Shown in pieces: positions 34,680 to 46,612 of a stretch of DNA of 64,000 nucleotides. The position numbers and the translations under genes are program-made. Numbering within the stretch: the first letter of the stretch is position 1; each line of letters begins with the position of its first letter. Source of the stretch: Paralvinella palmiformis (lineage: Eukaryota > Annelida > Polychaeta > Terebellida > Alvinellidae); the NCBI GenBank assembly GCA_025642065.1, contig JAODUP010000218.1, forward strand, positions 452,545-516,544, written 5' to 3'. The notes under the pieces are model-generated. The model was given only the letters and a program-made list of their open reading frames with translations. It was not told the DNA's origin and did not search any database.

Positions 34680-34859
34680 GTTCCTCTCGCTCTATTTTTT
34701 CCTTTCTCTCTTTCCTTATATTTGTTTCTCCCCTCCCCTCTCTCTCCGCATATGTATTTATCTCCCACCTCTCTCTCCGAATATTGTTTTTTCTCTCTCT
34801 CCCATTATCTATCTTACTCTCTTTCTCTTTCTCTCTCTCTCTCTCTCTGTTTGTCTTTC

Positions 34860-34890
<31 letters not shown>

Positions 34891-34895
34891 CTCCT

Positions 34896-34973
<78 letters not shown>
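34680..34973. repeat. Compound (CT)n-(TATC)n-(TA)n microsatellite
   Basis: Pyrimidine-rich CT tract to about 34860, TATC units to about 34890, then a TA array 34899-34973. The overlapping open frames here are translations of this tract. Confidence 0.97.
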
Positions 34974-34975
<2 letters not shown>

Positions 34976-35735
34976 TTATCTTGTTTCACTCTCTCGGTAT
35001 TACTGTAGAATCAAATTAAAGAGGTTTGGTCACATTGCAACCCCAATTAAGGGTAATAATGCTTTTGAAGTGAGGGCATTCTTCCATAGCGGGGTCGTTG
35101 ATTGTGAAATAGATAATAAGCATAGTAATATTCTGTATTAAAAGTAAATAGCCAGTAAATAGTTGAACTATAGATAGGAGTATTTGGCTACGTTTTATGT
35201 GAACTGTAATCTGTTAGCTAGGTCTATGCTAATAATGGTGTTTTGCTGCATGTGTTAGGATCATTTGTTGATGTATTGCCAAATGGTGCAACCCACAGTG
35301 TGGTGATTAAGTTTGTTACTTTGATTTGTGTATTGTACAAGTTTTTCATCAGTGGTGTAATAAACTAGGAAATGGCAGTACACGTCTACTACCTGTGTGA
35401 GAGTGAAACCCAACCCTCACGCTTACATATACAAACAGCGTTAAGTCAAATGCACAGTATTAAGTCAAAGTGATAGCATTAAATCAAAGTGAACGTATAT
35501 CATCGATATATTTTTGTGTTCACTATTATAGCAAACTTGTTTTAATAGTAGTTTTGTTATGAGTCCTTCTCATTTCCATTTACTTCACATCAGCCAAAAT
35601 ATGAATATATAAAAATCTATGAAATATATTTGACTTAATGCCATTGACTTAATGCCATTGACTTAATGCCATAGCCATTTAATATTTAACTCAATTTCAA
35701 TATTAGGCCATAAGCCCTGGTGTTGTACAACAAAA
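34974..35735. repeat. Flank with GCATTAAGTCAAA motifs in both orientations
   Basis: Plus-orientation units (TATTAAGTCAAA, GCATTAAATCAAA) at about 35437-35485 and minus-orientation units (TTGACTTAATGCCA, three in tandem) at 35628-35675. The same motif flanks the other side of the LINE at 39840-40290. The rest of the stretch shows no gene. Confidence 0.6.
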
Positions 35736-38700
35736 TTATACAAAGGTTCTTGCATACAATTTAAAAGTCTTAAATACAAATTTTGACAGATTGTGCAACA
35801 TATTTGTGTCTGACGAATTAATAAGTGCATTCAATTTATACATACATGGTCTATTTCTGTAATATGCAGGTATATGACTCATTATAAATGATATCATTAT
35901 AAACAGGATATTCACATATAAAATGGTAATCATCTTCTAAAACATTACATATTTTGCATAATCGCTCATTTCTGGGAATAGGTGTGCATGGTTTATGCCA
36001 TCTGCCCGTTTCTATCTTCAAATGATGACTTGATAAGCGTAATCTTGTCAATACCTTTCTAAACAGTGCGTTTTGGACAGTTCCTAAAACCTCACTAAAC
36101 ATCAAATTAGGATTAAACAGTAAATATATCAACACTATGACTGTGCCAAACATCAGACATACCCATGATAAACAATAAATTCTGTACCAACGATGCCCAA
36201 TTTCTTGCACCATTTACAACATCCTGTAATAAAACATTATACGCACGACTATTACTTTCAATCAATATTTCATAACATTAACTAACCTTGTATGATACAT
36301 ATCATTTCGCACGAGTTCAGTTCTGACCATATCATTTTGAATAGAACGCCTCGCTCGAAGTATGCTCTTGCAATATCTAAAATGTACATTTTCCACACTA
36401 TTTGCAGTATGGAATCCCCACACTTCACTACCGTAACGCAAAATAGGCGATATTAACCTGTCAAACAATTCCATAATCACAATGGTGGATATATTTACAA
36501 AATTATTTCTATATTAATACACTTTGAACAAAGCTTTTCGTGCCTAATAGACGACCAGACGACCAGCTTTCCTAAATACCATGATCTTAGTTTTGGGGAT
36601 GTTTAGTTCAAGTTTCCACCTTGGACAGATCCAAGACAAAGTGTCTAATACCATTTGCAACCCATGCTAAGTCTCAGAAAACATGACGGCGTCACCTGCA
36701 TACAACAACATAAACAGTTTTAAATCACCCAAGCATATCCCATCGACTCCGTGACTGCGAAGTTCGTGTTCCATATGATTTATAAAAAGTGCAAAAAGGA
36801 AAGGCGATAGACATTCACCTTGCCTAACTCCCAAGTATACATTCAAATGCAACAGACATGTTACCATCAAACCCCATTACTCTGAAATTTACCTACCTGT
36901 ATATGCTACGAATGACATTTAACAGTTTACCTCTGAAACCACACTTAATTAACTTATACCATAAACATTTATGGTTAACGGAGTCGAATGCTCGACGAAA
37001 ATCGATAAACGCACAAAATAATTTGTGTTTATTATTTAGCACATGTGAAATCAAAGCATGAAGAACAAAGTTTTATCTGGTGTTCTCTAATTTTTCCTGA
37101 AACCTGCCTGAACTTCATGAATTAAACCATATCTGTCAGCCCATTTATTTAGCCTGTTGCTAATAACACGGGTGAACAATTTACTGAAAGTACTGAGCGA
37201 AGTTAAACCTCTGTAGTTTGACGCAACATTTAAATCACCCTTATATCATCAGTCCAGATTTCAGGAAAACAACTTGCATTAAAAATATGATTGAAGGTGT
37301 TATGCAAATTACTCCACAATATATATTTACCATAAATGAAAAATTCATTTATAAGCATATCATCACCACCAGGTTTGCAAGTTTTCAGCTGTTCAGTGGC
37401 ATTTAAAATTTCTTCATTTGTGATCTTATTATTTAATTCATCAAAAATATCAATATTTCCATTTCCGATATCATTGTCAAAATCATCAGAATATGAACGA
37501 ATATCATCATCAATCATTGTAGCATTACTGTCACCGTGAAGTGATAGAAAGTGATTATAAAGTTCTGCTGTCGATATATTTGGTTGTGTGGGTTTTGTTC
37601 GAGTTCCTTAAAGCATTCTCCAATATAAGTGTCTATCACTGTCCCGCACACTGTTCAGTTCGAGCAGTGTCATATTCAAACTTGCATCGACGAACACAAT
37701 ATTTAAACCCTGTCCTATCTGCTATCATTTGGATCCTATGTTCATCAGATCGTGTTTGCCGTAACACATGTAAACTGTCCAAAAAGCGACGTCTCTTTAC
37801 TTCACATTCTGTGCTGTAATATGGTGGTATATGATCCTTGTTGTGTCCAGGTTTTTGTTTGTTCGATAGCGTTTCAAAAACAACGGATTGACTACTCTTT
37901 GTAATAAATCAGTAAAGTTCTTTATACCAGCAGCGATAGCACCACTATCGTGTGTATTACACAGATCCTCAATTGTCCGCTCTAAATCAGTTTGTGCCTG
38001 TGACAATAGCTCAACATATTTCCCACGCAAAATTTGGCCCCACACATATTTTGTTTTAACTCCTTCTGTTTGATCTACATTTGGAAGCTTTGCCGACATT
38101 TTACACGTTAACATACAATGATCAGATACAATTTGTGATAAATCAATTACTTCAAAACCTAATATTCTACTCATGGACCACGTATCACATATTAAATAAT
38201 TGACCACACTGTAACCACGCGCTGTATGGCAGGTATATTTTCTTACATTTGCATCGTTTCCAACCCGCCCATTTACAAATACCGAGTTGAGCCGATTTAC
38301 ATACATCCAATAAACTATGACCATGTACATTGGGTGCCTTGGTATCCATTGATATTCTAGAATTAATATCTTCATCTAATGTGTAATCCTTTGGCAATGG
38401 AATATAATTTGTGTCCTCGTATGCTACATAATCTGGCCGGTCGGCCGTACGAGCCATAAAAATCCCAACTAACAAAAATATCCACACCGTCATCAAAAGA
38501 AATGCTAAATTGAGCAATATCTAAGCGCAACCTTTTTCAAAACAAAAAAAAATCCTTATCTAGCTTCAACTATACAATTTCACCAGTTGTGTGTTTCAAA
38601 CAAGTAATACCGTTTGCTAATATTTCACGATATAATACCACCAACCCACCTGAGTTCCTTTTCGCCCTCGGTCTTCGTTTTCAATGCAATGCAAAATAAT

Positions 38701-38890
38701 TATATCCTTCAAATGATATATCTGTTAATTCATCAGTCCATCACTCACAAAAAAAACAAATATCACATTGACAAATAACCTGACGTATACATGGTGTATT
38801 CAGTTTATTTACATTATTAGTCACCAATCCTTGTGCGTTCCACATTACAATATTAATCCCAACATTATGCTCGCGGCCAGCTCCAACACG
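35736..38890 (-). mobile_element. LINE ORF2 relic: endonuclease, RT and C-terminal knuckle
   Basis: Minus-strand ORF2 of about 1,000 codons, frameshifted. It opens at about 38850 with NIVMWNAQGLVTNN (APE endonuclease start); 38375-37797 carries NGRVGNDANVRKYTCHTARG and IVSDHCML (endonuclease SDH motif). RT begins with NNKITNEEILNATEQLKTCK and PGGDDMLINEFF (37440-37330), continues with GVRQGECLSPFLFALFINHM and LLYAGDAVMFSE, where YADD has become YAGD (36830-36670), then LISPILRYGSEVWG (36450). The C-terminus has LSSHHLKIETGRW and LCKICNVLEDDYHFICEYP, a CCHC-type knuckle (36040-35890). It copied RNA into genomic target sites; now inactive by stops, frameshifts and the mutated active site. Confidence 0.88.
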
Positions 38891-38905
38891 GAGGCGCGGC
38901 TTTTC

Positions 38906-39418
38906 CTATCCAGCATTGCTCCCATTTGCCGAAATTGTTACAGCAGGATTACGAAGCAGCCTAGCCCAATCCGGAAACATATCGTCTGTGACCTGTCCGT
39001 CGACTATCAATTTAGCTGAGAAACCATATCGGACAATTTGTTCCTCAGCTTCATAAATCCGATATCTAGTACCTAACTGCCTCCTAGCGTTACGTATCGC
39101 GCGTGGGTAATCACGTGATACCTTTTTGGTCGTGTCTTGTATCGTCTGGCGGGCTGTGTAGATAATCCGCTCACGTTGTCGTTCGTGTGGAAAGGTCGCC
39201 AGGATCGGACGTGGCTTTCGGAGTGCCTCTTGACGTCCACCAGATGTTTAGCTAAACTTCCCATGCTTATCTGAATAGTTTTTAGATCGGATTTTATGTA
39301 CTTGTGTACCTCCTGTTTATGGATTCATATTAGTTAACTGATTGATGATCTTACTTAGCTTGTCATCAATATTTCCCGATGCGTCCAGACTTCTTGGTGC
39401 CGTTATTGTGGTTGCCAT
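38906..39418 (-). mobile_element. LINE ORF1 relic of the same element, internally deleted
   Basis: Starts MATTITAPRSLDASG at 39418 and ends RNPAVTISANGSNAG with TAG at 38906-38908, immediately upstream of ORF2. The middle reads IKSDLKTIQISMGSLAKHL then switches frame into PRPILATFPHERQRERIIY and YPRAIRNARRQLG. The last part is the C-terminal domain of L1-like ORF1 proteins. At about 170 residues it is shorter than usual; the central RRM portion appears deleted. Partial polyadenylation or promoter signals were not identified. Confidence 0.72.
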
Positions 39419-39476
39419 GTCAGTATGGGCAGGTGCAACTGTGGCCTTATCGGCGTAAACAAGTGTTCGTTTTACA

Positions 39477-39512
39477 CCTGTTTGTTTGTTTGTTTGTTTG
39501 TTTGTTTGTTTG
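39477..39512. repeat. (TTTG)n microsatellite
   Basis: About nine TTTG units just 5' of the LINE relic. Confidence 0.95.
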
Positions 39513-39837
39513 CACCTTGCTTGACTGAAGACGAAGGCTTCAGCTCCCCCCCCCCATGTCCGTCTACGGGCAAATCTGTCAATGGCGTTACGATAAATTT
39601 GTGCTTATCCCCAGGTTGTTTCCCCATGCAACATTCTACTCTGTTCATATATGGATACTCCTGATCCTTATAACGAAGTTCATGCACAATATAGTTACCT
39701 ATCAGCAAGCCAAGTTTGAGAAATTTGAGATTATACCATACCTTTAAAAATATCGCTGCTACTGCAAATAGAGCACATAAGCATAGTTTATGATGATGTG
39801 ACATTATTCCAATAAACAGAACAGTGGTAATAGGTCA

Positions 39838-39929
39838 GCATCAAGTGAAATATATGTGTATATGACACTAAGCCAAATATGTGCTGTGTATATGACACTA
39901 AATCAAATATATACTGTATATTTGGTATT

Positions 39930-39998
<69 letters not shown>

Positions 39999-40295
39999 TT
40001 ATTAATGTTGAAAAACAATATTATTGTATTTCCCCCTAAATTATGCCAAATATTACCTTCCCTTTTAGTCTGACCCGTTGACTCGTGTATAAAACGCACT
40101 TGCTTTTGGTAGCGATTTCATGGTATCAAAGGTGCGGCCTATACATGAGTATATACGGTGTATAAAGTGTATATGGCATTAAGTCAATATATAATGTGCA
40201 TATGGCATTAAGTAAAATATATATAGTGTACATTTACCATGGAGTCAAATATATATAGTGCACATGGCATTATGCCAAATATGTACTCAATGGAT
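39838..40295. repeat. GGCATTAAGTCAAATATATA minisatellite split by (TA)n
   Basis: Degenerate units of about 30-35 bases (ATGACACTAAATCAAATATA; ATGGCATTAAGTCAATATAT) at 39840-39930 and 40155-40290 around a TA array at 39932-39995. Related motif copies occur at 35.4-35.7 kb on the other side of the LINE. Confidence 0.8.
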
Positions 40296-40329
40296 ATTTA
40301 AGGTAGTGAATAGTTTTGTTTCATCATGA

Positions 40330-41990
40330 CCTGGACTAAGCTTAGGGTTTAAATTATTTGTGATTTTGACAACTTTATCTGGTTCTAAGATTTATAAAAA
40401 TAGACCAGTATTGTTAATTTGAGATGCTTTCAAATAGTCAGCACTTTTTGTGTGTTTTAGATAAATTTTGAGAGGTACCATAGTCTTACCAATTCTTGAG
40501 AAGTATTTATTGAAACTATTTATTTTTTTCAATTTCTCCTTAGCCTTAAATATATTTGTTGTCTATTTTGATAGTCTGGGTCAAGTTTGATTTATCATTT
40601 TGTTAAGCTAATGCTTGTTTTATTACTGACCACGTATTTTTCATACTGTTTTTATTAAGTTCATGTGAGTAATAGTTTCTTTTTAACTTGAGTTTAGTCT
40701 AATTTTGTAGCATTTAATATTTTTGTCACTTGGTTACTAAGTTTCTTTTTCAATATGTCTGGTAGATATCAATAGGCCAGTTGAGACCCATGGCTCATGT
40801 TTTGTATATTTCTTATTGAATCATGTTATAAGTGAAAGAAAGGCTTAGTTGAATATATTTTTATAGTCTGATATGAATTTATTATAAGCAGCAGTATTTA
40901 AAATTTCAGAAAATCCCTATCATATAGCAATTGTTTAAATTTAGTCATGTTGGTTTCAGTATATATCCATTTAATAATGAATGTAGGTTTATCAGTATAT
41001 TTGTTTGAATCATTAACAATATGGAGCATACAAAAATTATCAGCCGCATCAGTAAAAAATAATTCCTGATAGTGTGTGCTTGCCAGGTATGGGGTCAAAT
41101 ACATTTGTATTTGTATTTGAAAGTATTTAAATACTTTTTGTATTTGAGCTTACCAAAAAGAAAAGTACTTAAACACTTTCACAAAGTATTTGATTTTTCA
41201 AATGCATCTTCAAATACATTAAAATACTTTTCTAACATTATTTCAAGTTCTGATCTGAATATTTTGTCACCAACATGATTTGTTTCAGAAATAATATGAT
41301 CACTGAATTTCACACACACAACCATGAAGGAATTATCTTCTCTCTGTGATCATAAGGAACTGCAATTAATGATATCTTTGATGTAATGACTTCTGATTTC
41401 TTCCTTGTCAATCAAAGGGAGATTATCTTCAATTAGAAGGGATCAAAGGATAATATGAAACATCTTGTGCATACCAGCATCATCTGCTCCAGTGGAAAGA
41501 CTGTTCAGCATAAGTGGCAATATATTTCGCCCAAGTAGATGTCGTCTGACTGATGAAAATTTTGACAAAAAAATTCATAAATTGATGTGACAAATCTAAT
41601 TGATGGTGTGATGTTATATAATGTGTGTATCAGAATAAAAAGCAAAGGAAAAATAATAAATTTATTCTTTTCATTTGAAAAGTATTTGTATTTGAAATCA
41701 TTCCAAAAATATTTGTATTTGAATACACTTACAAATGAATGTATTTGTATTTGACCAAAAGAAAAATATTTGTTTTTGTATTTAAATACATTTCAATGTA
41801 TTTGACCCCATACCTGGTCCTTGCAAGTCAGATTTGAATAGATATGATCAATCAGAGTAACATTACCAAGAATCAAGCTTGATTTACCTTCAGAATTAAT
41901 CATTTTCATAATATCAAAACCTTTTTTGCTAAGATTCTGAAGGTTTGAAAGAAATTCCTAACAACATACCGTCGAGAACAATTTTAGATT
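40330..41990 (-). mobile_element. CR1/L2-like LINE relic (endonuclease end and linker), split by hAT
   Basis: The minus strand above the hAT insertion reads SLILGNVTLIDHIYSNLT (41890-41830) and below it resumes with LSGIIF-like sequence and TDAADNFCMLHIVND (41075-41000), matching the DHIYTN...SGIxxTDISDHxPI endonuclease end of CR1/L2 elements. Further down are KPTFIIKWIYTETNMTKFKQ, PFFHL, and scraps of the endonuclease-RT linker with NSFNKYFSRIGKTM (about 40490). Many stops; RT itself is missing. Confidence 0.65.
41084..41814 (+). mobile_element. hAT element, internally deleted, with TIRs and 8-bp TSD
   Basis: Terminal inverted repeats begin CAGGTATGGGGTCAAATACA at 41084 and are mirrored at 41795-41814. 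Flanking octamers GTGCTTGC (before) and GTCCTTGC (after) form an 8-bp target duplication with one mismatch, the hAT hallmark. The interior is rich in subterminal GTATTTGTATTTGAA motifs and keeps only the C-terminal hAT dimerisation domain at 41471-41590: [31 protein letters not shown], then TGA. Upstream frames are broken, so it is non-autonomous. It inserted into the older CR1/L2-like LINE. Confidence 0.88.
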
Positions 41991-42129
41991 GTACTGGCAT
42001 CCTCTGTCCAATAAAAAACCCACCAGGGTTAGGTATATTTTTTCAATTTTGTAACTGGAAAAGGGTAACTGTGAAGTTATATTTTAATAAAATAGTTTAG
42101 CTTTGATTATCGGATGTCTGCGTTGAGAA

Positions 42130-43140
42130 AACGATACTTAAATCAGTCATAACATTATATCCAATGGGCATGTGTTACTTTATATAGTGGTTAAGGGAAG
42201 ATGACCCAGTGGGGATGTTGGGATGAAAGCCAGATGACCCAATGGGCATGTGTTACATTTTATCAATATTAAGGGTATGTGATACAGTGGGAATATAGGG
42301 ATGAAGGGATAATAACCCAGTGGGCATATGCTACTTTATATAGTGATGAAGGGAAAATGACCCAGTGGGCATGTGTTACTTTATATAGTGATGAAGACCC
42401 AGTGGGCATATGTTGCATTGTGTAGTTATTAAGGGAAGATGAGACCAGGGATGAAAGGATAATGACCCAGTGGGCATGTATTACTGTATATAGTGATTAA
42501 GGGAAAATGACCCTGTGTTACTAGGTATAATGATGAAGGGAAGATGACCCATTGGGAAGGTATTATTTTATATAATGATTAAGGAAAGATGATCCAGTTG
42601 GCATGTATGGATGACCATGAAGGGAGTATGGTTGACCAAGTGTGCAAGTAGGGAATATGGCCCAGTCAGGATCTATTGTATTATAAGATGATCAAGTGAA
42701 GATGACCCAGTGTGGATGTATGGTTTTGTATGGTACTGAAGAGAAGATGACCCAGTAGGTATGTCAGGATGAAGGGCAGATGACCAAATGGGTATGTATT
42801 ACTTAGTATGGTGATTTAAAGTAACAGAAGCCGGTGGACATGTTTTAATTTGAACAGGGATGAAGAGAAGATGATCCAGTGAGGATGTAGTTATGAAGGG
42901 AAGATGGATAACCCAGTGGGCATGTGTTACTTTGTATTGTAATGAAGGGAAGATAACACACTGGGTGGGTGTTACTTTGTATGGTGATGAAGAGAAGATG
43001 AGCCAGTAAGCATGTAGAGATAAAAGGAATATCACCCAGTGTGGATGTATTACCTAGTATGGTGATTTCAAGGAAAATGACCTAGTATGCATGTATTGCT
43101 TTGAATAGGGATGAAAAGATGACCCGGTGGGCATATACAT
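42130..43140. repeat. Degenerate ~45-bp minisatellite
   Basis: Roughly 20 imperfect tandem units built from AAGATGACCCAGTGGGCATG, TGTTACTTTATATAGTG and ATGAAGGG with varied spacing. The open frame at 42799-43035 (minus) is a translation of this array. Confidence 0.85.
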
Positions 43141-43656
43141 TTGAGGTGTTACAAACAACATTTAGTTCTGTTCTAGTTCAAATCTCATGTTTTACAAGTA
43201 AGTAATTACTGGATTAGAACTTGAAGACAAGTTGATTCTCATAAAATGCTTTTGCAAGAATTAATGTTGACTCTTGTAAACTTTCACGAAATCCTAGCCT
43301 TGTACTTTTTCTAGACATTTACCAGTGACATCTTGATGAAAAGCATCCATAACCATGCCAAGCTCAACAAAGTGACAGGAAAACTATAAACAAACACTTG
43401 TAGAAGCAAATTAACCAACGATTTTCACACCCGGCAGACTGGTAGTAGTGGTACATCCCACTAAACTACTTGCCCTTTTTATTTCAAATTATTTAGGGTG
43501 AGCAATAATTTCAAGTCCTGAAGTATACTATTGATTGAATTACATTTTTAAATGTTTAATCTTCTGAATAATCTGTGGTAAATAACTAATTCACAATGGA
43601 GAAGTAAAATTTTGGACTGTAAGGTATTAAAGGTTGTAATGCTTGTTGTTGTTTCA

Positions 43657-44127
43657 GAACTACCAGATGTGTACTACCAATGCTGTGGGAGAGGCAAAAA
43701 CATGGTTTGTATTCTATATTATTCTGTGATTTATAATTTCTTTTATGTGGCAACAAGTCCAATATGCTCTGTACATAATGAGAGATAATGTTGCCATCAT
43801 ATTTTTCATGCACCATTGAGTAACCTTCTTACAGGTTATATAGAGCCCTATATAAATTTTGTATATTATTATTATTGTTGTCAACAGTTACGGATTGTTC
43901 CTGATTCCGTTTTTGTTGCCAGTATGACCAGATATCAAATGAAAGATGTAAAACAGTAATCAATCAATTAATTACATGATACTAAGATATCAATTGATTT
44001 CTGTTTCAGGTTGAATGTTCCAAGTGCAGCATGGCCTTTCACATAAACTGCACGACTGCCAACCAAAGAGATGATACAACTGGGTCTCTTTTGCTCAAAG
44101 ACTTCTTCATTTCACTTACTGCAGATG
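43657..44127 (+). CDS. PHD-finger-like segment over two putative exons
   Basis: A TTGTTTCAG acceptor (ending 43656) opens exon 43657-43703, which ends at an ATG|GTTTGT donor; a TTCTGTTTCAG acceptor opens exon 44010-44127, ending GATG|GTATAC. Joined in phase they encode LPDVYYQCCGRGKNM and VECSKCSMAFHINC, the MxECxxCxxxFHxxC core of a PHD finger. The first cysteine pair is CC rather than CxC/CxxC and the final CxxC is not seen, so it may be incomplete. PHD fingers bind histone tails but also occur in transposon-encoded proteins. No flanking exons were found. Confidence 0.45.
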
Positions 44128-45900
44128 GTATACTGTGTGTGCCATATCAGACCATTTGTTACATCCTCCATGTGAAGTAGAGAGATACAATGTTTTATTC
44201 ATGCATCTGCAGACCCTTGTTACTAATGTATACAATTAACAAGGTTCCTTGCTATCTTTAGCATGTTGTAGTAGGAGTGTAAGACCAAAAATATCTAGAT
44301 TTTTTGCTATAATTTCAAATATTTGTAAGCACACGAAGTCGCATTTATTTGTGAATTCCTTTTAGTAAAATAATTGTTACTGGTTAAAAAAAGATCCCAT
44401 GATACCCTATGAGGTTCCAACAAATGATCTTAGTATTGGAAACCACACAATGGTTTAACCCAGAAGCACCAGCCATTTAGTTATGCAGAAAAGGTGACAT
44501 CAGGCCTGCCAGGTTTCTTGGCTCTGCTGTGTCAAATTTTACTGTACATGCTATGTTACACTGTGTATTCAATATGTACTATGTCAGACTGTTTATTGAC
44601 TGTGCCTTTTATGTGCTATGTATAACTGTTTGCATAATAATCATTGTGTGAGCTATGTTATGCTACATGTAAAACTGCACACAAACAAGTTTCCCAGGGT
44701 TAATCCAATTTGAAAAACAATCCTGAGGCTTAGTAGCTTCCAGAATAGGACTTCAGAATATGTATTGTTTGTATAAAACATAAATTCTATGTGTCATGTA
44801 AATAGGTAGTTTTGCTACTCCACTCCATATTATATTACAGGTCTAGGCTGTATAACAACTGCTACAAATTGTGTGTAGTTATTTCCAAATCTGTATATTG
44901 TACCAGGAAAAACCCTTAATGCCACTTTTCATTTTTAGTTCTAGTATATTAGTACTTAATAAAGAAAATTATCCAAACAACAATGGCAGTGTATTGTAAT
45001 AGATCTAAGGAAACTTGTGCATTTCTGCTAATAGTTTTTGTGTGTGCAATAACAAATACTGGTAAATAACATAGCATTGTATTAATTCATAAAATAATAT
45101 TTGTAATTATCAGCATGTGCTAATTATTAAAGGTGGACCACAAAGGTGCATTTTTAATTGTTATAAAAGTATTATTATTAGTTTGATTATTGTTATATAT
45201 AATGGTATTGTGCTATATTTGAGTGATATTGTTTCATTAAAAATACTTTTTATTTGTAATTTGGCAATGAAACTTTCAGAATAAAGGTCATTGGCTGATA
45301 GAATAGCATCATTCTGTTTTAATTGTATTAAATGAAGAACACACAATAACATAATTACTAATGGACATAAAAAGTATTGAGGGTAGTGCGAATTGTTTAG
45401 AAAAGAACATGAATGTTTGGGTTACAATCTCATAATTAATTAATTGGGATACAATATTATATATGTGTGCATTATATACACATAAATAAATATATATATA
45501 ATATAGACTATATATGTGGATTATATGTACACATACAAATATATACATAATTGGGTCGATTGCATCATCTGCTTTGTTAATTGATTCCAATGAATCAATA
45601 GTTACACACACATATATTTTGGGATTTAATTATTATTAAATAATTACATACACATTGAAGCAGTGGAATGTTGTGGCATAAAGTAGAAAGAGAGTAAGAA
45701 ATACAAAATGGTGGAAATAATACATTTGATATATATTTACATAATGCATAAACACACACATATATATATATATAAGGCCCATGCATACATGATACAAATA
45801 TATTTTATGTGCCATAGTCATAGATTCAATATGTCAAATTTTATCATTGATATAAATTATATCTAGACATATATACTAATATAGTATATAGCTATGGGTA
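44128..45900. other. AT-rich non-coding stretch
   Basis: Scattered TATATA/ACACAC runs (45480-45800) generate several short open frames without domains. No gene or repeat copy identified. Confidence 0.4.
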
Positions 45901-46168
45901 TCATCCGTATATGGTATAGTAGCTTCAGTGGATGAACACATCTCCATTGGGTCTCATCCCTTCGTCCTAAATCCACTTCATATTTCATTGATGAACTGAA
46001 TGCTCCCTGTTTGGTTAGCACGCAGTCCTTTTCAGAAGTCTTGCCTGATGGAATGCAAGCTGGTTAGGTCAACCTGGAGAACCACTTCTTGAGATTCCAC
46101 CACTGACCTATATACATAGGTCACTGGATTCCACATGCTATCAGTGCTTGGACAGCTCAGCCCAGGAG

Positions 46169-46170
<2 letters not shown>
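45901..46170. other. GC-richer island, unclassified
   Basis: A compositionally distinct stretch (CATCTCCATTGGGTCTCATC to ACAGCTCAGCCCAGGAG) bounded by AT-rich DNA, with CCACTGACCTATATA/TATACATAGGTCACTGG forming a palindrome near 46098-46130. It could be a SINE or a MITE; no box motifs were found. Confidence 0.3.
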
Positions 46171-46221
<51 letters not shown>

Positions 46222-46435
46222 AAATTAATTTCTTAATATTTGTGTGTGTATGTTTACAAAATAATCAATAAAAATAAATGCAAATATTATAAAAATCAAA
46301 TGAAACATAATAAAAATCGAAATGCGCAATTTTATTTCTCTGTTTATTTTCAATGATTTAAATCAAATTCATATACAAAACACACATAAATATTAAGAAA
46401 TTAATTTACACACACACACACACACACACACATAC

Positions 46436-46473
<38 letters not shown>

Positions 46474-46533
46474 CAAAATAATCAATAAAATAAATGCAAT
46501 AAAATCGGTGATTATTTTCCAATCAAATCAACA

Positions 46534-46571
<38 letters not shown>

Positions 46572-46612
46572 TGTGTAAATTAATTTTTTAATATTTGTGT
46601 TATATATATATA
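46171..46612. repeat. Cluster of TA/TG arrays with inverted copies
   Basis: The unit (TA)n-(TG)n-TAAATTAATTTCTTAATATTTGTG occurs at 46172-46245, inverted at 46385-46470, and again direct at 46537-46605, with AAAATAATCAATAAA repeated at 46258 and 46475. Long hairpins are possible. Confidence 0.85.

Noticed and set aside
34649..35141. Two long overlapping plus-strand frames (119 and 158 codons)
   Set aside because: They translate the CT/TATC/TA microsatellite; no domain remains outside it.
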